From: Thamnocephalis sphaerospora
Lineage: Eukaryota > Zoopagomycota > Zoopagomycetes > Zoopagales > Sigmoideomycetaceae
Direction of reading: 5' to 3'
Assembly (NCBI GenBank): GCA_003614735.1
Contig: KZ992540.1
Span: forward strand, 1 to 33,363
Length of the DNA: 33,363 nucleotides
Shown one piece after another: positions 1 to 10,510 of this stretch; the stretch's first letter is position 1, and each line of letters starts with the position of its first letter. The notes under the pieces are model-generated. The model was not told the origin of the DNA, did not search any database, and was given only the letters and a program-made list of their open reading frames with translations. Position numbers and translations under genes: made by a program.

Positions 1-84
1 GCGCAGAATAATGATAATCCTTACCGAGTGAGGCAACTGCATGAGCGCTGTTGGTGCCAACGCGTGTGCTGCATAAATGTAGGC

Positions 85-90
85 TTTATT
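85..90 (-). promoter_or_regulatory. AATAAA poly(A) signal of VPS26
   Basis: TTTATT on the plus strand reads AATAAA on the VPS26 strand, 39 bp beyond the last possible stop. It limits how far the VPS26 coding region can run towards the left edge. Confidence 0.6.
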
Positions 91-128
91 GCCGTTACTG
101 TACCCATCAGCGAATGCGCTCCTCCAGA

Positions 129-1512
129 CTACTGTGTTACTCTTGGCCTTCGGCGGGTGGCAGTCCGTCGTCCACTGGCAGGCGCGCACTCCGTCAGCCT
201 ACGTAGACACGGTACGGAACGAGTAGGCTCACCTCTGCGCCGGTAAATGGTAATCTCCTGCTGCTTAAAGTAGCGCCGGTTTTCCTCGTCCACCAGCACC
301 AGGTTCAAAAAGTAGCGTGCTGAGAACTTCTTATTTACATCGCGGAAGGTTGGCGTCAGCTCAAAGCCACCGAGGAAAAGACGAATGGGAATCGTCTCGC
401 CCTTGACCGGTGCTCCGTCCATGATCTCAAACTTGGTGATGGTCTCGCTTTCGTTGTACTGGTTTGGCACTGGTAGGCTGCTGTGTTAGTGGCTGTACAT
501 GCCAGTACCGCCACAACCCAGTGCGTACCTGCGCCGGCTGTTTCTCGGCGAATAATGGCCAGCTCCATATGCTTGATCTTGATGCGTACCAGCAAAAAGT
601 AGATTTTGCCCACAATCACGTCCTTTAGGTGATATCTAAGCATCACCAGCCACAGTTAGGCACATCGTGCATGCACGGCACTGTGCTGTCGCTGTCGTAC
701 TCACTTGGACTTGTTGTACTCGAATTCGATGTGCAGACAGTCCTCGATGCCCACCTCCATCTTGATCGAATTAGTGCCCTCCGCCGGCATCTTGTATGAG
801 TAGACCCAGATATCGGTTTCGTGCATGGTATCGCCCATACGGCGTGCCACCGTAACGCGCACAAAGTAGCTAAGATGTTTTGCATCAGACTACGGCTGGC
901 ATGCGCAAAATCTATCGCAGTACTCGTACCGAAGCTTGACATTGATGCCGTGATAGCTCTCATACTGCTTCTCCACATTCTTGAACTCGAAATCAAACCA
1001 CGTTGTTTGGCGCAGCTCACCAGGCACTGCAAGCTCTTGAGTCAGCGAGGCAAACTCGTAGCGACTGCCGCGGTCGTAGAACATTTCTAAAACGCGCTAC
1101 CCTGTTAGCAGCATATCAACAGGCATATTGCCTGCACACATCACGGCATACTACTCACCAATCAGTCCAATAAACTCGACCTTGATGCCATTGTGTTCCA
1201 GCCGTTTGCCGTCGCGAATCCGGACTGCCACCTGCAAAGCCTAAATCAGCAGGCAGATCCGGTGGTCCGCGTAAATGAACCGTGTCTACCTTTCCGGAGA
1301 CCGGCTCGCCGTCCAGATACAGCGGCACCTTCTCGCGCCGATCCTTCTCCGTCTTCACTTCGACATATTTGCGCTTTTCCGCTCCGTCCAGCACGACCTC
1401 CACATCGGCTTGAGCTCCAAAGCCGAAAAAGCTCTGTAAATTAGGGCGCGGCGTCGGTTCTGCTTAACCACTGCAACTATACCCGCCACATAATGCAGCA
1501 GACACTTACCAT
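129..1512 (-). CDS. VPS26: VPS26, retromer subunit
   Basis: VPS26 is the arrestin-like subunit of retromer, which recycles cargo from endosomes to the Golgi. Exons read 5' to 3' on the minus strand: 1512-1510, 1433-1290, 1231-1159, 1086-930, 869-705, 635-529 and 469-129. All six junctions keep frame and align to the family without gaps. Diagnostic stretches are EVVLDGAEKRK near the N-terminus, FEFKNVEKQYESY, YHLKDVIVGKIYFLLVRIKI, and NESETITKFEIMDG followed by PIRLFLGGFELTPT. The first coding exon is only the ATG, followed at once by GTAAGT. The 3' end is uncertain: read straight through to 129 the protein is 329 aa, but a 34 bp GTGAGC...TAG intron (232-199) would end it after YRRRG at 296 aa. 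An AATAAA on the minus strand (90-85) fits either. It is divergent from VPS53 across a 1.16 kb gap. Confidence 0.95.
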
Positions 1513-2673
1513 GGCTGAGGTGCTTGTTGTAGTTGCTGGAGCAAGGGTTCTTGCGTTGCAGGCTATCAACAGTAACAGCAGACGAGCGCTACAGGCTGTT
1601 CCCTATGGAGCTACGATGTGCAGCGGCAAGCGTCGGGCAGTGCACAGGAGCAACGCTGTTGGAGGGCAGAACAGACAGAAAAAGAGGCAGTAGCGAGAGA
1701 GCAGCACGACTGCTACAAAAGTACAAGCTAGAAGCAGTGTACACGAACCAATCCTCTGGTGCTGGATGAGCAGCGAGGCGGACAGCGGTAGCGAAGTTCA
1801 AGAGACGGTGGTGTGAACGGTGTCTGTTGCGTCAGTCGACCCTCGTCACATCTTTGCAGTTTCAAGCGATGCGCCACCGTAGCGGCATAATAGCGGCCAT
1901 ACATCGGCGAAAGAGCCTGCTCTTTTTCGTCACCACCGCCACTCTCACCATCGCACTCTTTTGCCGCTTTCTGCTGCTGCGTGCCCTTGTCCCGGTGAAG
2001 ACAATGCTGTAGTGCACATTGAGGATACCGCTGAGGCCTCCGGGCTCTCAGTCTGGCACTGAGCGGGTGGCCTGCCATCCATGAGCGAAGCGCGAACAGA
2101 AATCTGATGGGCCTGCGTAGTGCGCGCAGCAGATGGCTGTGTCAAGTGCGTGGTGCGTGGCGTGGCGGTGGCGCTACGCGGATGTACGGCGTGCTGTTGA
2201 CGACGACAACCGTGTTGCGTGGCGTGTTGCGTGGTCGCAGCCTGGGTGCCTTTTGGCTTGCATTGACGAGTGCGGCGCGTCTGACGTGTCTTTGCCGGAT
2301 GCGTAGGCCTTGCACGCTCTGCGAGCAGCGTCGACGCGCGTGACGGCCATATTGCAGTTTTCAATCTGAGCAGGCGTGGTGCCTTTGGCGACGGCGCATG
2401 CGTCGGCCGTAGCAGGCTGTTGATGTCAGCGGCGCGCTTGTGTATGCACATTCGCACCACAAGGCAGTGATGACCGTAAGGCGAAGTTGACGGCAGCCCG
2501 ACAGTGCCGAGACGCGTGTCTGTGCGCCGTCTTGGCCGTGGTTGTAGCTGAAAAGACTGGTACAAACATAGTCTGAGCCGTAGGTGTATGTGTTTACGCG
2601 TAAATAAACGACCAGCTGGTCCTGACTGGTCACATCCCTCTACCACCTGAGCCTGTCCAGTAACCATACTAGA
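1513..2673. other. Intergenic gap between divergent VPS26 and VPS53, no convincing gene
   Basis: This is the longest stretch without a recognisable gene. It must hold the promoters of both flanking genes. It contains short open frames on both strands, including a minus-strand ATG frame from 2667 to 1945, but their R/Q/T/H-rich products look like out-of-frame translation and match no family I know. GTGCGTGG-type tandem repeats lie at 2146-2165 and 2212-2234. A plus-strand AATAAA at 2603-2608 could belong to an unrecognised transcript or be chance. I found no tRNA B-box or snRNA signature. Confidence 0.6.
2146..2234. repeat. GCGTGG-rich short tandem repeats
   Basis: GTGCGTGG units follow one another at 2146-2165. 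A 12 bp unit, GTGTTGCGTGGC, is repeated almost twice in perfect tandem at 2212-2234. Both are in the VPS26-VPS53 gap and outside any coding region I accept. They could be clustered factor-binding sites or a minisatellite seed. Confidence 0.7.
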
Positions 2674-5600
2674 ATGAACCCCGCGGGGAATGTCGCGCCC
2701 ATGGCGCAGATGCTCTCGCCCGAGCTTGAGGAAAAGCTGGCCCGCCTGTTGGTGATAACGGACCCGCTCAGCGCGGCAGATGTCGACCTCGGCGAGCAGC
2801 TTAACCTTTTGTTCCCGAATGGTACGCTGGCTGCTGACCTGCTGCCGTGCTGCGTTCAACTTGCTGACCTGCGCGTCTCAATTGCGGCGGCGCAGAGGCG
2901 TCCATGCGCAGCGCTGACGAAGTCTATCAGCAGACCGACGCGCAGCTCACCACCGTAAACGGCGAATGGAAAAGCGCGCTTCGGCGTGTTGAACACGTAC
3001 GGGATGCAGAGGATGCTGTCACAGTGGAGGAGGCGCGCGCTCGCGTCAAGGTAGCTTGTGCCCGCGGATACAGCAGGTGCTGGCGGCTCTGTTGTTGATG
3101 CAGTGTTGTAGGATCTGGGCGCCAAGGTGCTTGCCATCCATGCCAGCGCAGAACGGTCGGAGCGGGCCGCACTTGAGATGACGGCAGACATCAAACGACT
3201 AGACACGGCAAAGCGGAATCTCACCAGCACCATTACCGTGCTTCGGAGACTTCAGATGCTTGGTAGCGATCAAGTGTGGCGATGTGGCGGTCGCGCCGGC
3301 ATCTAACCTGCCGCTTGCGATTAGGCACCGCCATGGGTCAGCTGGAAGAGGCCATCGAAGGAAGGAGCCATCGCGAAGCGGCTCAGCTGCTTGAAGTGAG
3401 TTGCTTACAGCACTTGCACGACACGTTGTCCGACTACCGGTCGCTTATATGATCTTTACGCTACAGGCGGTGGCTCAGCTTTTTAAGCAGTTTGAGGATT
3501 TCGATCGCGTCGATGAGCTCTCTGGAATGTGTGAGGAACACGAAGCAGTCAGAAAGCGATTCTCGGAGCAGCTTTTCAGGGAATTCACGGAATGGTAGGA
3601 TGGTGCTGGCGCGAGCGTGTTGCCGCTACACATACTCAACACAGTGCGTGGCCAACATCAAGCTTCAACGCCCAGGGTGCTCTGGTGCAGCCCAAAACCA
3701 TGGCACAGGACATTTGCCTGGTGGCAGTGTCGTTGGGTGAACCCTTTCGGTAAGGCTGTTGCAAACAGTCGCTGCATGTAGTCGGTGTATGGGCGGGTTG
3801 CTGACATGCCATCGCAACAGTGAAAAGCTGGTGCACTGGTATGCGGAGGCGCAGCTACGCGATTACCGTGCAATTTTCTGTGGCAGTGAGGAGGTTAGTG
3901 GCAGATGAATCGACTCGTCAGCATATATTTGCTGCCTTTCGCTTACAGTGAATACTACGATAGGTGTCCTCGTTGGATGGTGCCCCGCGAAGGTATACGT
4001 GGTTTAAGCGTCAGCTGAAGACCGTGGAGGAAGAACACGGCGACATCTTTCCGGCCGATTGGATCATTGGCACACATCTAGCACATCGATTCTGCGAAGT
4101 TACCAGGTAGATGCAGCCCACGACCAGCACTGCATTGGCGCGCTAGCGGTACTCTGATCTGATTTGGCCGTACGCTATTGTACAGAGAGGATATGAAGGC
4201 GGTGCTTTCGCGAGAAGCAGCGAGCGATGTGCCCACAATGCTCAAGGTGCTCCAGTTGACGCTGGAGTTTGAGCAGCAACTGGACAGAAAGTTCTCCGAC
4301 AAGGTGTGCATTAGCTAGCATGCGTCGCTCTGCCGTGGATCTCCGATGACTGATGTGCTACCGTCAATTACAGAGTGCGGCCCGTGAGGCGCTGATTGGG
4401 GGCGAAACTTCCGAATCGGACTCGAACGGCTTTGCAGGAGGCATTTCCGCTGCGTTTGAGCCGTTCCTCTCTCACTACATCGAGACCATTAATCGGTGGG
4501 CATATCCGTCCACACACCGCGCCTAGTTCTGCACAGCGCTGATACTGCCCATCGTCTAGGACACTCTCGGAAATGATGAACGGCTACATGTCCGAAACGG
4601 TGCCTACCGACGAGGACTCGGATGTGTCCGTACTTGCGTCCAGCACCGATCTTATCTACTTTTTCCGCGAGGCGTTTAGCCAGTGCGCAAAACTTTCCAC
4701 CGGACAGCCACTGGCACAGTTATCTGGATTGTTTGCAAAATGGCTTGCTGTGTATGCCAATAATGTCCTAGGCAGCAAACTTCCTCGGTATGTGGCCGAA
4801 TAGCTGATCCTATTATTGCCTTGGATTGACAGCCAAAGCAACCTACTGTGCGCGATTACTCTTGCATGCTAGCGAGCGCAAGGTAGCAGATCGTAGTGGC
4901 GAGCGCATCAAGATTGCCTGCGTGGTGCTCAACACCGCCGACTACTGCCAGAGCACGGCGGAGCAGGTGAGCATTTCCCTGCAAGCTACCACGACAAAGA
5001 TCAATGCTAACGTGCGCGGACACAGCTTGAAGAAAAGTTTCGCGAAAAGGTGGACGAAGAGCATCGCGAAAGCATCAGCTTTTCAGAGCAGCGCGAGCCA
5101 TTCCTTGTGTAAGCACACACGTCCTAGTGGTATTGCGATGATGCAAACGTGCGGCTGGTGCTAATCGAGCAACGATCCGACCTTTTACAGCATCATTACC
5201 AACGCTGTCAAGACGCTCGTTCGTGAGATTGAGATGGCACTAGAACCTGCGCTCCAGCGCATGCTTCTTTTGCCGTGGGGCACCATGACACAGACCACCG
5301 CTGCCTCGGAGTTTGCCACAGAGCTTGCAGCGACGCTCAAGGCAATTTCAGCCATCATTCGTGGTGATCTGCTCAACTATCGATTCTTTCGCACTTTCTG
5401 CGATCGACTGGCCGAGTAAGAAGCGTGCTCCAGCGTGTTTGCCGATGCAGTACTAATGTGGTGCTGGCTATCAAAGAGCGTTTATTGCGCAGCTAGATTC
5501 CTGGATTATGCGTATCAAGCGAATGTCTGCATCTGGAGCCAAGCAGGTGCGCGCGACACGTACAATGCATGTTGGCACATGGACACAGATGCTAACGTAG

Positions 5601-6365
5601 GCAGCAGTTAACCGATGATCTGGCCGTGCTTCGCAGAACCATGCTGGCGCTGCCAATAGCAAACGCCAAGGATGAAAACAAGACACTTTCAAGCATGTGT
5701 GTACCAGATATCTGCCTGCTAGAATGTTGGTTACATCTGGCATTCAATAGCAGCTAACCAATAGCGCACATGTGCAGCTACACACGTATCGTAGAAGATG
5801 GTTTTGGCAAGATGGAGGCGGTATTAAGTCTAGTCCAGGAGCCGGCAGCCGACGGTATCCACTTTGTAGACATCTACATCGGCCGCGTGCAGAACGGTAC
5901 TCTTGGTGGATTGCAGCGTGTGCTAGAGTTAAAGGTAAGCAGCCACACACACACACACACACACTGGTAGACACCGATGCCGATACGTTGCGTGCCGAAT
6001 GATCAGGAAGAGTACTGCGTATCGATGGCTGTTGAACACTCATCGTTGTTTTCTGCCGGTCGCGCATTCCCGGTGACATTTAGGGGCTGAATCGAGCCGA
6101 GCAGCAGTCGCTTCTCGACTACTATCGCAAGGACCACCCGACGCAGACCCAACACACCACAAGCGCGCCGACGACGCCCGTGGCAGTCCCGCGGGTGTCT
6201 ACAACATCGTCACCTAGTGTAGCGCCAAACACGCCGCCGTCGCGCTACGACAAGTTCCGTCGACTCGTCGCCGGCATGTCCATGAAGCGAGAGCCTACAT
6301 CAGATCGCAGCGGCGACGAAGGCAGTGTTGGCGGTGACAATGGCGCTGCTAGACCAAATGAATAA
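2674..6365 (+). CDS. VPS53: VPS53, GARP/EARP tethering complex subunit
   Basis: VPS53 is a core subunit of the GARP/EARP complex, which tethers endosome-derived vesicles at the trans-Golgi. Eighteen exons: 2674-2821, 2896-3050, 3112-3262, 3325-3395, 3467-3594, 3645-3749, 3821-3893, 3964-4106, 4186-4303, 4374-4495, 4560-4787, 4873-4966, 5026-5108, 5191-5415, 5477-5546, 5608-5698, 5765-5934 and 6084-6365. The product is about 818 aa, close to the human length. Family matches run throughout: DPLSAADVDLGEQLNLLFP at the start, IKRLDTAKRNLTSTITVL, RRYTWFKRQL, LSTGQPLAQLSGLFAKW, VLNTADYCQSTAEQ, and SYTRIVEDGF near the end. The C-terminal ~90 residues are low-complexity S/T/P. The acceptors at 4873 and 5608 are less certain; 5605 is an in-frame alternative to the latter. 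The stop codon lies inside an AATAAA. It converges on CDC73, with only 48 bp between the two stops. Confidence 0.95.
5944..5964 (+). repeat. (CA)n microsatellite in VPS53 intron 17
   Basis: About ten CA units lie just after the donor at 5935. This intron (5935-6083, 149 bp) is the longest in the gene, about twice its neighbours, so repeat growth may have lengthened it. Confidence 0.9.
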
Positions 6366-6366
6366 A
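6361..6366 (+). promoter_or_regulatory. AATAAA poly(A) signal overlapping the VPS53 stop
   Basis: The VPS53 terminal codons GAA TAA followed by A form AATAAA, so stop codon and poly(A) signal share bases. Cleavage would fall inside the 3' end of the convergent CDC73 gene. Confidence 0.6.
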
Positions 6367-6413
6367 CGGTGGCGCGCGGTACTATATGATGCGCGTGTGC
6401 TGTATTACGTAAA

Positions 6414-8201
6414 CTATGCGCGTTTGCTCGCCACAAATGCATCAAGCGTATTCCAAAACTCTCCGACGACAACCTGATCCGTGTGCCGCTTGTGGCGATG
6501 GACCTGTAGCATGGGGCGCGACACGTTAGTATGGCGCCAGTGCCACACACGCACTTCTCACTCGCCTCTAGCGTGGTGACGTTCCAGCGAAGGACGTTGT
6601 CCTTTGGCTGCTCGTCCGAGTACTTGACATAGTAGCCCTTTACTAAATGCCGTTCCCCGGTAGGTTAGCTTATTGGGCGGTAGATATGCATTATTCAGGC
6701 TGGACTCACCGTTGCTGAAAATGTCCAGTGGGTTCTGCCAAACCCAGTTCTTAAACTGCCACTCTGCTCCGGTGACGAATACGGCTACTACGCGTTTCCT
6801 GATGCCAGTGGATGCGTATCAGCCTGACGGAGTGTCATCGTATAGGGTGTGGCAGGCATCCGCCAAAGTGCATACCAGTCATCAGGCCGAAGACGGTCTA
6901 CAGAGTCGACTACTTGATAGATAGTGACGGCTTCTCCGCCTGCATGGTGTCGCTCAATGGTCGCAGACGTTGGCCTTGTGCTGCTCTGCTCGCGTGCAAT
7001 GCGCGAGTCCAAAAATCTACCATCGCAACACAGCGATGGTTAGCCAAGCGATACTACTGTAGAGCGTAATCTCAATAAAGCGTACACTCTATCCTGCAGA
7101 AACTGCTTGACATTGTAAAGGTTGAGAATGGACGTTGCAGCAGCGGGAACGATAATGATTGGGATGCGGGTGCCTGACGACCAGCAGATGGCGTTAGATG
7201 CGGCTTCCAGGCAATCGACCCTCAACGGCGTACCTTTAGTGCGTGCTGGCGTGGCACGCGATCCAGTCGCTGGAATAGGCATTCAATAGACGAATGTAAG
7301 CAATTAGTTTGCACGCACGCATGCACGCATGCATGCATCATCATCATTGTGCAAATGCGGTCAGTTTGCGCTCGAATCGCTACCTTGCTTTGAGACAGGA
7401 GTTGCCTTGGTACCAGACGCAGCAGCCTTCTTTCGGGTCGACTGCTGCGACAGCAGATCGCGCACACGCTTGTACAAGTCATCGAATGACTAGCATTTGA
7501 CAAAGTCATAAGCGCGGATAAGCAGACGCATATACACATTCCAGCAGCGCAAAGCACTCACGCGGTTACTGCATATTAGCGCATTGCGCGACAACACCTC
7601 CTGCTCGCGTTCGACAATCGTCTTGACCACCGCGGCATCCTGTAACAGCCCCAGCGGTTAGCCATGCGTATTGCCAGATGCATGCACGCACTGTAGACAC
7701 CTTTTCGTCAAACACTTCGCTGGTCTCGGCGTCATTTCTTGCCTTCTTCTCCGCATGCATCCCAGCGACTGAACCTGCGTCAAAAGCTGGACGCTTTGGC
7801 GCTACGGAGACATCAGTGCACATGTAGCGGGGCAGCACGTCAGCGGCCAACCTACCACCCGCCGGTGCGTTCGCCACCGCCGTCAGCATGCCCAGCAGTT
7901 TTCCACGGTCCATCATGGAAACCGTTGGAATTGCAGCGCTGACGCCGGCCTTTAGGTAGCCAAGAAAGTCGCTCTCGCGGTGATCCACCATGAACAGAAG
8001 CGTCTCGACCGTGTAGTACTCCTCTGAGCCGCTCTTTCGCAGCGTGGTGCTACGCGTCTTGGGAAACTGCTCGCCGCCAAACACGACCTGCTCCGCGGCG
8101 TCCAGCTGCTGAACCGGCTGTCCGTCTCCGGCCAGCAGCTGCACGCTGGCCTTGTCGGCAGCGTACTGCTGAAGTAGCGCGCTAGGCTCCAGTGCTTCCA
8201 T
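6414..8201 (-). CDS. CDC73: CDC73 / parafibromin, Paf1 complex subunit
   Basis: CDC73 is a subunit of the Paf1 complex, which rides RNA polymerase II and supports histone modification during elongation. Nine exons on the minus strand: 8201-7701, 7639-7562, 7489-7384, 7269-7234, 7173-7086, 7016-6876, 6798-6710, 6642-6566 and 6503-6414; 401 aa, close to yeast Cdc73 (393). The N-terminal domain has EYYTVETLLFMV. The C-terminal Ras-like domain shows PIIIVPAAATS, RPDDW followed by KRVVAVFV, and HKRH near the end. The last intron (6504-6565) starts with GC (GAG|GCGAGT). A GT donor one step along breaks the frame, while the GC donor gives a gap-free match to the family. The intron at 7270-7383 carries GCATGC/CAT simple repeats. 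It shares a divergent promoter with OLA1. Confidence 0.95.
7310..7346 (+). repeat. GCACGC/GCATGC/CAT simple-sequence run in a CDC73 intron
   Basis: Alternating GCACGCATGC units run into CATCATCAT inside the intron 7270-7383, one of the longer introns of this gene. It is purine-pyrimidine alternating and intronic. Confidence 0.85.
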
Positions 8202-8455
8202 CGCGTGTTGACGAATGTGTGAGAGAGGTGCGATACAGGCTAGATTGGCCGATCAGCATTCGGTCGAGTGCCATAACGGCGGAGTGCGCCACGCACACTT
8301 TTCTATTTTTTTACGATTGAGAGCCAGCTCTCGTATCCTTCCCGTCGTCACCGCCTCCACTTTGCACCGTGTGCCGCTGTTGTTGTCGTCGTCGACGTCG
8401 TCGCTGTTTCTTCCCGTAAGTCCTGCATCGCGTTCCGCATCCACCCGATTGCGGC
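8202..8455. promoter_or_regulatory. Divergent promoter region CDC73-OLA1
   Basis: These 254 bp separate the CDC73 start from the first OLA1 start and must serve both. No TATA box stands out. A strong donor-like GTAAGT at 8416 could be the 5' end of an OLA1 leader intron. Confidence 0.5.
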
Positions 8456-10327
8456 ATGAATCTGCCACCGACTCGCCTGGCTATTGTGGCGCGGCGGATC
8501 TTTGGTCCAGGTGGCGCCACCACGCTTGCCGCAGCCACCGTGCTCACACTCGGTCGCGCGCGCACTCTGTCGCTGTACACGCCTGCCTGGGCACGACCAA
8601 CGCTCCAGCGCACCTGGTTGCATTCTTCGCCGTCGGTTTTAGCGAAAGCTTCACGAAAAAACATGCCGCCCAAGAAGGCCGTCAAGGAGGAGAAGCTGAT
8701 GCTCGGGCGTCCCTCCAACAACCTGAAGATTGGCGTGGTCGGTCTTCCGAACGTTGGGTGAGTGGCAGCGCGCTGACGTGGCAGCATCCATCATACGCTG
8801 ACTCGGACTGTTTCCACGCAGCAAATCGACGTTCTTCAACGCCATCACCAACAGCGCTGTGGCCGCGGAGAACTATCCCTTCTGCACCATCGGTGGGTCT
8901 ACCTGCATGCGCGTACATGCGTGTCGACGACGCTTATCGCTCAGCGGACAGACCCCGAGGAGTCTCGTGTGGCCGTGCCGGATGCGCGCTTCGACTGGCT
9001 CTGCGAGCACTTTAAGCCGGCGTCCAAGGTCCCGGCCTACCTCACCGTCATCGACATTGCCGGTCTGGTTAAGGGCGCGGCTGGCGGTGCTGGTCTTGGT
9101 AACGCTTTTCTGAGCCACATCCGTGCCGTCGATGGCATTTTCCATGTGGTCCGTATCCTTTTGATGCATACTAGCGTGAGATTCGGTCTGTAATGATGAC
9201 ATTGATATCGCTTGACTTGGCACGCGGGCATTTATTATAGGCGCGTTCTCGGACGAGGACGTGATCCACGTCGAGGGAGAGCTGGACCCGGTGCGCGATC
9301 TGGACATTATCCACGAAGAGCTGCGTCTCAAGGATATAGAGTTTTTGCAGAAGCACGTCGCCAACCTGGATCGCACCACGGCTCATCTGGGCGCCAACTG
9401 CAGCGTCGCCGATAAGGCCAAGAAGGAGGAGCTAGTGGGTGGCGTTGCGTGTCTGCACACCATATCCGCCATGCTGACTCTGTGCGGCACCTGAATAGGT
9501 GGTCTCGCGCAAGGTGCTGGAATTCCTGGAGGGCACCGGCAAGGATGTCCGCAAGGGCGACTGGTCGAACAAGGAGGCAAGTAGATGGGCGTCTGGTGCT
9601 GCCGCGACCAAGCACTGACGGGCGTGTCGACTGTGCACCACAGGTGGAGATAATCAACACGCTGCACCTTATCACCGCCAAGCCAGTCATCTACCTTGTG
9701 AACCTCAGCGAGAAGGACTACATCCGCAAGAAGAACAAGTGGTGCGTGGTAGCGACGGCTCGCCCGTTGTCTCAGCATGCTTAGCGTCTGCTCGTAGGCT
9801 TCCAAAGATCAAGGCCTGGATCGATGAGAACAACACCGGCGATCTGCTCATCCCCTTCTGCAGCACCATGGAGCACCAGCTGTCGCTGCTTCCGCCGGCT
9901 GAGCGTGAGGAGCGCCAGAAGGAGATTGGCTGCACCTCGATTCTGCCCAAGATTATCGTATCCGGCTACAGCGCACTGCGACTGGGCTACTTTTTCACCG
10001 GCGGTCCGGATGAGGTGCGCGCCTGGACGATCCGCCATGGCGCCAAGGCCCCGCAGGCGGCCGGTGTCATTCACACCGACTTTGAGCGCGGCTTCATTAT
10101 GGCTGAGGTGATGAAGTACGACGATCTCAAGACCCATGGCAGGTAAGTACACTCGTGGGGCATCAGATGCAGCGTGCGTATGCGGCCAGCTGACTTGACT
10201 TGCTGCCCGCTACAGCGAAACCGCCGTCAAGGGTGCAGGCAAGTACATGCAGAAGGGTCGCGACTATGTGGTGGAAGATGGCGACATCATCTTCTTCAAG
10301 TTCAACGTCACCACGAAGAAGAAGTAA
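8456..10327 (+). CDS. OLA1: OLA1 / YchF-type Obg-like ATPase, with optional N-terminal extension
   Basis: OLA1 is a TRAFAC-class P-loop NTPase that prefers ATP and acts in translation control and stress response. The canonical start is ATG 8663 ([11 protein letters not shown]), giving 397 aa over exons 8663-8757, 8822-8892, 8952-9152, 9241-9434, 9499-9576, 9644-9741, 9798-10142 and 10216-10327. The Walker A motif GLPNVGKST spans exons 1-2; the G3 motif is DIAGLVKG; the G4-like NLSEKDY replaces NKxD, as expected for an ATP-using member. The TGS domain is C-terminal ([24 protein letters not shown]). Intron 9577-9643 is GC-AG (GAG|GCAAGT) and only that reading keeps frame. An in-frame ATG at 8456, after a TAA at 8417, adds 69 residues with no acidic residue and many Arg, like a mitochondrial presequence. 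A possible 5'UTR intron (8416-8642) would remove that start. Confidence 0.96.
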
Positions 10328-10485
10328 GCGGTGAGGCGAGCCGACGCTGCTTTTCAGACCTGCGCACCATCCATTTGGTGCAGCGTGTTTGCAAATGAAG
10401 GATTCTTTACCTATACGCGCCATGCGCCAATGCAGCCGTGTCCATATCAGTGAGCGCAAGTGTCGCTGCTCTAATGGTCTGTATG

Positions 10486-10491
10486 TTTATT
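10486..10491 (-). promoter_or_regulatory. AATAAA poly(A) signal of USE1
   Basis: TTTATT on the plus strand is AATAAA on the USE1 strand, 20 bp after its stop codon in the 183 bp convergent OLA1-USE1 interval. Confidence 0.6.
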
Positions 10492-10510
10492 TGTTCTGTC
10501 CGGCCGGTCA

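Noticed and set aside
1945-2859. 304-codon open frame on the minus strand across the VPS53 start
   Set aside because: Its first part is antisense to confirmed VPS53 coding sequence, it starts at a non-ATG codon, and its composition is typical of out-of-frame GC-rich DNA. The upstream part is kept only as a low-grade finding.
4788-4900. Possible frameshift in VPS53 between exons 11 and 12
   Set aside because: Reading from the acceptor at 4832 hits a stop, which looked like a break. An acceptor after GCATGCTAG (4872) restores frame into the conserved block, so an intron explains it.
8311-8787. 158-codon minus-strand frame opposite OLA1 exon 1
   Set aside because: It is antisense to conserved OLA1 sequence and has low-complexity R/Q runs with no family match.
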